28,554 nucleotides of DNA from DASWJQ01 sp036397095 (GTDB lineage: Bacteria; Chloroflexota; Anaerolineae; Anaerolineales; E44-bin32): contig DASWJQ010000053.1 of assembly GCA_036397095.1 (NCBI GenBank), positions 1 to 28,554 on the forward strand. The letters run 5' to 3'. The stretch's first letter is position 1, and each line of letters begins with the position of its first letter. The notes beneath the pieces were generated by a model, which worked only from the letters and a program-made list of their open reading frames with translations, did no database searches and was not told where the DNA came from. Of this stretch, positions 23,360-28,554 are shown in pieces. The translations under genes were made by a program, and so were the position numbers.

Positions 23360-23380
23360 GGCCGTCTCCGCCTGGAGTGA

Positions 23381-23815
23381 GTGAATGACACTTCGATGCC
23401 GCGCCTGACACGTTGGTTTGTGCGCGCCGCGCTGGTCAACTTGCTGGTCGGGTTGGGGCTATGGCTGGTCCCCTCGGCCCAACCCATCGTCGAGGTGCCG
23501 GGTTGGATGGTGGCGGCGACACCGGCCTTCCTGCACCTGATTACCGTCGGTTGGCTTACGCAACTCATCTTCGGGATCGGTCACTGGATGTTCCCCAAGG
23601 CCTCGCGCGATCGGCCGCGCGGCAATGAGCGCATCATGTGGTTGGTGTTCTTCGCCTTGAATCTCGGCTTGGCACTGCGCGTTCTGGGTGAGCCGCTGTT
23701 GGCCAAGCAGAACGGCTGGCTGCCCGGGCTGGTGCTGGTGGCCTCCGCCAGCCTCCAGTGGCTTGCCGTCGCCGGCTTTGTGGTGAACAACTGGGGCAGG
23801 GTCAAGGGACGCTAG
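23381..23815 (+). CDS. Four-helix membrane protein resembling heme-copper oxidase/NO reductase subunit I (copy 1)
   Basis: 144 residues from GTG 23381 (GGAG three to four bases upstream), or 139 from ATG 23396. The latter gives MPRLTRWFVRAA, parallel to MPRLAVLTVRAS in the next gene, and may be the real start. Four membrane segments. The second contains FLHLITVGWLTQLIFGIGHWMFPK, recalling helix II of CcoN/NorB, where a His six residues before Gly-Trp binds the low-spin heme. The other oxidase ligands (CuB histidines) are absent at this size. I recall short proteins of this kind annotated as cbb3-type subunit I in Chloroflexota and Bacteroidota. Heme binding is inferred, not shown. Confidence 0.7.
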   Translation: MNDTSMPRLTRWFVRAALVNLLVGLGLWLVPSAQPIVEVPGWMVAATPAFLHLITVGWLTQLIFGIGHWMFPKASRDRPRGNERIMWLVFFALNLGLALRVLGEPLLAKQNGWLPGLVLVASASLQWLAVAGFVVNNWGRVKGR

Positions 23816-23816
23816 C

Positions 23817-24221
23817 ATGCCGCGCCTGGCCGTACTCACCGTGCGGGCTTCCTTTATTCACCTGATCATCGGTACCAGCCTCGGCGCCTTCCTCCTGACG
23901 ACCAAAGCGACCGGCCTCTGGCCGGTGGTCTGGGCGTGGCTGCCGGCCCACGTTGAGACCATGCTGGTCGGCTGGCTGGTCCAATTCGCCCTCGGGGTGG
24001 CGTTCTGGATCCTGCCCCGGTTCGGCGGCCAGCGCGGCAGCGTGCCCCTCGCCTGGCTCGCCATCGTCTTGCTCAATGCTGGTGTCGTGCTCAGCGGGCT
24101 GGCCCCGTACCTGCGCGCCTCCCAGCCTGCCCTCGCCGGTCGCCTGCTGAGCCTGGCAGCCATCGGCGCTTTTGCCCTGCATGCCTGGCCCCGCATCAAG
24201 GCGCCTGGCGCGCCCGGCTAG
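23817..24221 (+). CDS. Four-helix membrane protein resembling heme-copper oxidase/NO reductase subunit I (copy 2)
   Basis: 134 residues, paralogous to the preceding gene along its whole length: both begin MPRL, both have a helix pattern H-x5-GW-x-x-Q-x3-G-x3-W-x-x-P (here HVETMLVGWLVQFALGVAFWILPRF), and both end with four membrane helices and a basic tail (WPRIK here, WGRVK there). The shared His (of PAHVET) is the candidate heme ligand. The ATG begins one base after the previous stop (TAGCATG), so the two are translated together and may form a heterodimer. The position next to nirK and a NO-type regulator suggests handling of NO or electrons, which is inference. Confidence 0.7.
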   Translation: MPRLAVLTVRASFIHLIIGTSLGAFLLTTKATGLWPVVWAWLPAHVETMLVGWLVQFALGVAFWILPRFGGQRGSVPLAWLAIVLLNAGVVLSGLAPYLRASQPALAGRLLSLAAIGAFALHAWPRIKAPGAPG

Positions 24222-24233
24222 ATTTGGCTATGC

Positions 24234-24266
24234 GACCTCCGAGGTCCTAATTCAGACCTCCGGGTC
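24234..24266. repeat. GACCTCC palindrome pair
   Basis: GACCTCCGAGGTC (24234-24246) is a perfect inverted repeat; GACCTCCGGGTC (24255-24266) is an imperfect second copy. They lie in the 219-base gap after the tandem membrane genes and are of the same general design as the GACCCC palindromes. Confidence 0.55.
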
Positions 24267-24407
24267 GCTCGTTGCCGGGGTGACATTGATCACCACTCGA
24301 TCTTACTTGTGACCCTTCTCACAATGCATGTCCGACATTACGATGGTGCCAAGCTGGCACTGATGCCGGCCAACCTCTCTCTCCTCCCATGGGCTCTTCC
24401 TGGGACT

Positions 24408-24435
24408 GGCAGGGTCCGCTGCGCCGGACCCTGCC
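24408..24435 (-). terminator. Strong hairpin downstream of the glycosyltransferase gene
   Basis: GGCAGGGTCC (24408-24417) and GGACCCTGCC (24426-24435) form a perfect 10-bp stem with an 8-base loop, six bases past the stop of the minus-strand glycosyltransferase. No T-run follows on either strand. It sits between two converging genes and could end both transcripts with a factor's help. Confidence 0.5.
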
Positions 24436-24440
24436 TCGCG

Positions 24441-25487
24441 TCAGGCCGCCGCCCACCAATCGACGCCTTCGACCAACCCGTGGTCAACCAGGTAGGCCCG
24501 AATTTCGGGCCGGGCTTTGTGCGACCCGACCACCGCCAACAGTTTGGGGCGTACCAAAGCGCGCCACCTCTCCATCAATGCTTCCGGCGGCAGGACTGGC
24601 CGGTCCCGCGTACGCCGGCCGATCTTGCTGGGGTCCACGTCAAGGAAGCAATCGATCGGCACCTCGGCCCGCAGCAGGTGCTTTGACAGCCGGCGGCCCA
24701 TTTGGCCCGCCCCCCACACGATCACCCCGTCGGCGTCTGCCAGCGGACCCAGTGCCAGATAATGTGCCTTGGCCCGCAGGAAGTTCTCGACCGAGTAGCG
24801 GGAGTCGGTTCGAGTTGCCCGATCGGGGTGCTCACGCCAGCGCAGCAGCACTTCCGGCACCTTGGCGAAGCGCGCGCCGGCCAGGTGCATCCGCAGACAC
24901 AGGTCGTAGTCCTCCGGCCAGCCGTGATCCTCGTAACCACCCATCCGCTCAAGCCACGACCTGCGAATCACCACCGTCGGATGGGGCAGTGGGCTCTCGA
25001 CAAAGATCTCGCGGGCGATCGCCTGCTCTTCGATCAGACCATTAAGCCAATCCAGGTAGCGTTGAAACCCTGTCCGGGCCGATTCCGGCGGGAAACTCTC
25101 TACCAGGCTGCCGACAGCCGCCAGGTCCGGCCGAGCTTCCAGTAACGCCACTTGTTTGGCCAGCCGCGTCGGCAGCGCCACGTCGTCGGCATCCATGCGG
25201 GCGATCAACGTGCCGCCGGCCTGCCGCCAGCCAGCGTTTAGCGCATCGACCAGTCCGCCATGTTCGATTCCCACTAGCCGAACCCGCTGATCGCGGCCGG
25301 CCCAAGCTTTCAGCCGGCCCAGGGTGTCATCGGCCGAGCCGTCATCCACCGCGACCAACTCGATGTCCTGCCACGTGCCCTGCAGCAAGCTGTCAATGGC
25401 CTCATCGACCGTCGCCTGGGCATTGAAGCACGGCATTACCACCGAGACTCCAGGTGCGCTGGAGGGGGAGTCGTGATCACTCGCCAC
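24441..25487 (-). CDS. Family 2 glycosyltransferase with C-terminal Rossmann-like domain
   Basis: 348 residues from the GTG at 25485-25487, which has AAGGA at good spacing; the open frame continues to 25646 but that region overlaps the divergent promoter and mscS. The GT-A domain (about 10-245) has VSVVMPCFNAQATVDEAI, VAVDDGSADDTL and the metal-binding MDADD, with PEDYDLCLRMHLAG as the acceptor-side motif. Residues about 250-345 form a second domain opening VIVWGAGQMGRRLSKHL, a nucleotide-binding-like beta-alpha-beta that resembles the N-terminal part of sugar O-acyltransferases. The sugar and acceptor are unknown. It stands alone, with no polysaccharide cluster nearby. Confidence 0.85.
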   Translation of the reverse strand: MASDHDSPSSAPGVSVVMPCFNAQATVDEAIDSLLQGTWQDIELVAVDDGSADDTLGRLKAWAGRDQRVRLVGIEHGGLVDALNAGWRQAGGTLIARMDADDVALPTRLAKQVALLEARPDLAAVGSLVESFPPESARTGFQRYLDWLNGLIEEQAIAREIFVESPLPHPTVVIRRSWLERMGGYEDHGWPEDYDLCLRMHLAGARFAKVPEVLLRWREHPDRATRTDSRYSVENFLRAKAHYLALGPLADADGVIVWGAGQMGRRLSKHLLRAEVPIDCFLDVDPSKIGRRTRDRPVLPPEALMERWRALVRPKLLAVVGSHKARPEIRAYLVDHGLVEGVDWWAAA

Positions 25488-25531
25488 AACAGATGTCCTT
25501 ACGAGCGGTCTCAGCCAATTCGTCCTAACTC

Positions 25532-25537
25532 TATAAT
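25532..25537 (+). promoter_or_regulatory. -10 element of the MscS gene
   Basis: A perfect TATAAT, giving a start near 25544 and a short leader containing GAAGGAGC before the ATG at 25571. No good -35 is seen. Confidence 0.5.
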
Positions 25538-25570
25538 GGCGTATGGCTCCGTGCCACGGAAGGAGCAAAG

Positions 25571-26425
25571 ATGCCGCCGCTGACCGAGACCCTAGGCACC
25601 CTGTTCGCCCAGTTTCCCGATTTGCTATCGCGCATCGGACTGGCAATAGTCATCCTGGTTCTGGCCGTCGTGATTTCGGCCTGGCTGGGCCGGGCAGTGG
25701 CGTTGGCCTCCAGACGCCGTCGATTGGCGCCCTCACTCCAAGGAGTTCTCCAACGGTTGACGCGCTGGACGGTTGTTGTCTTGGGAGTCGTACTGGCGCT
25801 CGAGCAAGTCGTACCCAACGTCACCAGCCTGCTGGCAGGGCTGGGCATCGCCGGCTTCACCATCGGCTTCGCCCTGCAAGATGTAGCCAAGAACCTGATT
25901 GCCGGCGTGCTGCTCCTGATCCAGCGGCCGTTTGAGATTGGCGACACGATCGAGGTGGCCGGCTTCACCGGCACCGCGCTCGACATCCAACTTCGTACGA
26001 CCGACCTGCGGGCGGTTGACGGCCGCTACGTGACCATCCCCAACGGCGATGTCCTGACCAGCCCGATCATCAACTACAGCCGCGCGGCCCAGCGCCGGCT
26101 GGAGATCGCCGTCAATGTGCGTTACGACACCGACCTGGAGGCGGCCGCCAACGCCGCCAACCAGGCGATCCAGGGTGTGCCTGGCCTGCTGGCGGAACCC
26201 GGGCCGACCGTGACGTTCCGGGCCCTAGGCGAAAGCGCCATCCAATTGGTGGTGCAGTTCTGGGCCGATATGGGGCAGGTGGATTACTTGCAGGCGCAGG
26301 ACGCCGCCATTCGCCAACTCAAGCGGGCCTTCGACGAACAGGGGATCGATGTCTCGCTGCCGCCGGTTTCCTTAATGAGCGGCCCGGCAGGAAAATCGCC
26401 CGCCTCGGCCGAAGGTCGCCGCTAG
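25571..26425 (+). CDS. Small-conductance mechanosensitive channel (MscS family)
   Basis: 284 residues, the length of E. coli MscS. Three membrane helices (about 20-45, 65-85, 88-115). The pore helix and hinge read LLAGLGIAGFTIGFALQDVAKNLIAGVLLLIQRPFEIGDTIEV, the family's most conserved block, followed by the beta domain (VTIPNGDVLTSPIINYSR) and an alpha/beta C-terminal domain. It opens under membrane tension to release solutes during hypo-osmotic shock. GGAAGGAG precedes the ATG by about six bases. The stop (TAG 26423-26425) shares a CTAG with the stop of the convergent permease gene. Confidence 0.95.
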   Translation: MPPLTETLGTLFAQFPDLLSRIGLAIVILVLAVVISAWLGRAVALASRRRRLAPSLQGVLQRLTRWTVVVLGVVLALEQVVPNVTSLLAGLGIAGFTIGFALQDVAKNLIAGVLLLIQRPFEIGDTIEVAGFTGTALDIQLRTTDLRAVDGRYVTIPNGDVLTSPIINYSRAAQRRLEIAVNVRYDTDLEAAANAANQAIQGVPGLLAEPGPTVTFRALGESAIQLVVQFWADMGQVDYLQAQDAAIRQLKRAFDEQGIDVSLPPVSLMSGPAGKSPASAEGRR

Positions 26426-27357
26426 CGCTGTCTTGACATCTTGGGGTCAAGCGCATCGCGCAGGCCATCCCCCAGCAGGTTGAAGCCCAACACCAGGAAC
26501 ATGATGGAGATCCCCGGGAAGAAGACCATCCAGGGCGAGGTGAAAATGTGGCTCCTATTGCGGCTGAGCAGCAGACCCCACTCAGGGGTCGGCGGTTGCG
26601 CCCCCAAACCCAAGAATCCAAGCCCGGCTGCATCCAAGATGGCTGTGGCGATTCCCAATGAGGCGGCGATGATCAATGGCGACAGAGCATTGGGCATGAT
26701 ATGGCGCCAAAGGATCCGCTGCGGGCCGGCCCCAACGGCGCGAGCCGAGAGCACGTAATCTCGGTTGCTCTCGGCCAACACGGTCGCCCGTGTGATACGG
26801 GCATAAGTCGGGATGGAAACAACCCCGACCGCCAGCATGGCGTTGAACAGGCCCGGGCCTATGATGACAACAATGGCCAACGCCAGCAGGATGCTGGGAA
26901 AGGCGAGCATAATGTCCATCAAACGCATGATGACATTGTCGAGGCGGCCTCCAGCGTACCCCGAAATCGCCCCAAGGAAAGCGCCCAGCAAAATGGCGAA
27001 CCCTACTGCGAACACCCCAACCAGCAGCGACACTCGCGAGCCATAGATGACTAGGCTGAGCATGTCCCGACCCAGGGCGTCTGTACCCATCAAGTGGGCC
27101 AGCGAGGGGGGCTGCTTGTTGTCCCGGGGGAATATCTTGAACGTGCCGTTGGCGTCCGGGTGCTGCTGGGCAACGAACGGTGCAGTCAGTGCCATCACGA
27201 TTACGAAGCCGATAATAATAAAACCGGCAACGGCCAGCTTGTTTCGACGCAGACGGCTTAGGACGTCCTTCCAGGGTGGCCGCGGCGGACCCCCCTCGAG
27301 TGCAGAGGCGTCGGCAAACGCAGGCAGTTCGAACTTGGTCCCTTCCAGCCTGGTCAC
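26422..27357 (-). CDS. Dipeptide/oligopeptide ABC transporter permease (DppC/OppC type)
   Basis: 311 residues; second membrane subunit of a peptide- or nickel-type importer. The first helix (about 42-62) follows a cytoplasmic N-terminal tail containing LSRLRRNKLAVAGF, typical of DppC. The periplasmic loop and DALGRDMLSLVIYGSRVSLLVGV follow, then the ATPase-coupling EAA-like loop ARAVGAGPQRILWRHIMPNALSPLI and GAQPPTPEWGLLLS. Substrate cannot be told from permeases. The start is a GTG (27355-27357) with TAAGG upstream, nine bases after the DppB-type stop. Confidence 0.93.
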   Translation of the reverse strand: MTRLEGTKFELPAFADASALEGGPPRPPWKDVLSRLRRNKLAVAGFIIIGFVIVMALTAPFVAQQHPDANGTFKIFPRDNKQPPSLAHLMGTDALGRDMLSLVIYGSRVSLLVGVFAVGFAILLGAFLGAISGYAGGRLDNVIMRLMDIMLAFPSILLALAIVVIIGPGLFNAMLAVGVVSIPTYARITRATVLAESNRDYVLSARAVGAGPQRILWRHIMPNALSPLIIAASLGIATAILDAAGLGFLGLGAQPPTPEWGLLLSRNRSHIFTSPWMVFFPGISIMFLVLGFNLLGDGLRDALDPKMSRQR

Positions 27358-27366
27358 CGCACAGCC

Positions 27367-28368
27367 TTAACCATAGTGAATTCTTGGATCAACCCACGCG
27401 TAGAGCAGGTCCACCAGCAGGTTCACGAAGACAAAAATCAGGGCGAAGACCAGCACGGCGGTCTGGATCACCGGGATGTTGCGGGCGATGATCGCATTCA
27501 CGACCCAGCGCCCCATGCCCGGCCAGGCGAAAATCGTCTCGGTCAGGATCGCCCCGGACATCAACAGCCCAACCTGCAAACCGATAACCGTCAGGACAGG
27601 CAGCATGGCGTTCTTGAGCGCGTGCCGGAAAACCACTACTCGCTCTAAGGCGCCCTTCGCCCGCGCTGTCCGTATATAGTCCTCGCCCAGCACATCCAGC
27701 ATGGCCGAACGCGTGATCCGGGCGATAAACGCGGTCGGTATCGTGGCCAGGGCCATGGCTGGCAAGGCCAGGTGATGAAGCGCGTTCCAAAGGGCCGCTG
27801 GGTTGCTGGTCAAGAGACTGTCCACTACGTACAGGTTAGTGATCTTGGTCAATTCAACGGCCGTATCCAGCCGGCCGGTGGTTGGGAACCAGCCCAGTTT
27901 GAGTCCAAAAACCCACAGCATGATGAGCGCCAGCCAGAAAATCGGCATGGAGACACCAATTAGGGCCGCCACGGTATTGGCCAGGTCGACGAACGTATTG
28001 TGCTTGTAACCGGCGATCACGCCCAGGGGAACACCAATTAGGATGGCAATCAGCATGGCGCTGAATGCCAGTTCCATCGTCGCCGGGAAGAACTGCCTCA
28101 ACTCTGATCCGACCGGCGTCCGGGTCATAATCGATGTTCCGAAGTCGCCCTGCAACAGGCGACCAACATAGCGCGCATACTGGACCAGCAAGGGATCGTC
28201 GAGACCAAGCTGCTCGCGAATTTGGGCGCGCAGGGCGGGTGTGGCGTGCTCACCGGCCAGGGCCGAGGTTGGATCCCCGGTCAACAGCACCATGCTGTAA
28301 GCCAGGAAAGTAACCCCGACCACCACTGGGATCACAAGAAGTAGACGGCGAAGGATGTAGCGAATCAC
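27367..28368 (-). CDS. Dipeptide/oligopeptide ABC transporter permease (DppB/OppB type)
   Basis: 333 residues, first permease of the same importer. It starts MIRYILRRLLLVIPVVVGVTFLAYSMV, the family's usual first helix, and has LGLDDPLLVQYARYVGRLLQGDFGTSI, GVPLGVIAGY and the coupling loop ARAKGALERVVVFRHALKNAMLPVLTVIGLQ. It ends LLYAWVDPRIHYG, also typical. The start is a GTG at 28366-28368 without a clear ribosome-binding site. A terminator and then the end of a binding-protein gene lie upstream, giving the common order binding protein - DppB - DppC. The ATPases are not in the window downstream, as mscS converges directly. Confidence 0.95.
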   Translation of the reverse strand: MIRYILRRLLLVIPVVVGVTFLAYSMVLLTGDPTSALAGEHATPALRAQIREQLGLDDPLLVQYARYVGRLLQGDFGTSIMTRTPVGSELRQFFPATMELAFSAMLIAILIGVPLGVIAGYKHNTFVDLANTVAALIGVSMPIFWLALIMLWVFGLKLGWFPTTGRLDTAVELTKITNLYVVDSLLTSNPAALWNALHHLALPAMALATIPTAFIARITRSAMLDVLGEDYIRTARAKGALERVVVFRHALKNAMLPVLTVIGLQVGLLMSGAILTETIFAWPGMGRWVVNAIIARNIPVIQTAVLVFALIFVFVNLLVDLLYAWVDPRIHYG

Positions 28369-28440
28369 TGCAAGTCAGTCCCGGGCTGCAGTGGAACCTC
28401 CCTATCGCGCCTGCGGCCGATGGTCATGGCCGCTGGGTAC

Positions 28441-28476
28441 AAAGAAAACCGGGGGGGCGTTTCCCGCCCCCCCCGG
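28441..28476 (-). terminator. Intrinsic terminator after the binding-protein gene
   Basis: On the minus strand a very GC-rich stem (CCGGGGGGGCG paired with CGCCCCCCCGG, one extra C) with a short loop is followed by TTTTCTTT. It lies 20 bases after the binding-protein stop and about 70 bases before the DppB-type gene, so it probably makes the binding protein more abundant than the permeases by partial termination. Confidence 0.85.
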
Positions 28477-28495
28477 CTAGGACAACAACCCGAGA

Positions 28496-28554
28496 CTACT
28501 CCTCAACCACGACGTGGTTGAATGAAGTGTCCCCACCACAGAAGAACACACACA
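28496..28554 (-). CDS. ABC transporter substrate-binding protein, C-terminal fragment
   Basis: The last 18 codons of a minus-strand gene that enters from the right edge, reading CVFFCGGDTSFNHVVVEE before a TAG at 28496-28498. The short tail cannot be matched to a family on its own, but its place upstream of DppB/DppC-type genes and before a terminator fits an extracellular peptide-binding (SBP family 5) protein. Confidence 0.5.
   Translation of the reverse strand, partial: CVFFCGGDTSFNHVVVEE

Noticed and set aside
1..28554. tRNA or rRNA genes, CRISPR arrays, transposases or prophage genes
   Set aside because: None of the gaps contains a cloverleaf with a GGTTCGAA-type loop, regularly spaced repeats or a recognisable mobile-element protein.

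Overview
The window looks like a piece of a high-GC chromosome from an uncultured member of the Chloroflexota, most likely Anaerolineae or a related class. This rests on overall gene flavour only: a VanW/G5-type C-terminus, a conserved hypothetical of a type I associate with Anaerolineae, a T-box in front of serS, a multi-GAF/PAS soluble kinase, paired mini heme-copper-oxidase-like proteins, and weak or leaderless starts. No rRNA, tRNA, CRISPR array, transposase or phage gene was seen.

Layout. 1-1001 (+): the end of a VanW-type protein, a Trm112-like zinc ribbon protein and a HEAT-repeat protein. 1002-2392: two lower-GC minus-strand genes (a heme-binding beta-barrel-like protein and a DUF1801 protein), each followed on its 3' side by a related repeat of about 40 bp. 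2393-4900 (-): a T-box-controlled operon of serS, a DUF456 membrane protein and a conserved hypothetical. The T-box can be read in detail, with a UCC serine specifier and a UGGC tRNA-end bulge. 5112-6209 (+): an ion-channel-like membrane protein. 6256-9659 (-): ubiA-type prenyltransferase, aquaporin, and a lower-GC membrane sulfatase-fold protein with a problematic 5' end. 9786-12048 (+): a thiolase overlapping an epimerase/3-beta-HSD-type reductase. 12087-15236 (+): a 1049-residue soluble sensor kinase. 15223-18546 (-): SbcC/Rad50 and SbcD/Mre11. 18557-19614 (-): a LOG-family protein translationally coupled to a DinB-like protein.

19744-24221 (+) is the most interesting stretch, a compact nitrite-reduction and nitrogen-oxide-response module. 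In order it holds an NnrU/ICMT-like membrane methyltransferase, an overlapping cysteine-free Crp/Fnr regulator, and a perfect 18-bp palindrome centred 41.5 bp upstream of the next start codon. Then come a DUF1858 protein, a copper nitrite reductase (NirK) carrying an extra N-terminal cupredoxin domain, a small cupin, and two tandem paralogous four-helix membrane proteins that resemble a fragment of heme-copper oxidase/NO reductase subunit I. I infer that the regulator senses NO or a redox signal and drives the DUF1858-nirK operon from a class II, possibly leaderless, promoter.

24441-28554 holds a family 2 glycosyltransferase (-), an MscS channel (+), and a Dpp/Opp-type ABC transporter on the minus strand: the last codons of the binding protein, an intrinsic terminator, then two permeases. 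Several gene pairs overlap or abut: serS/DUF456, LOG/DinB, NnrU-like/Crp, kinase/SbcC (convergent) and MscS/DppC (convergent, sharing a CTAG). GACC-rich palindromes recur in intergenic gaps.
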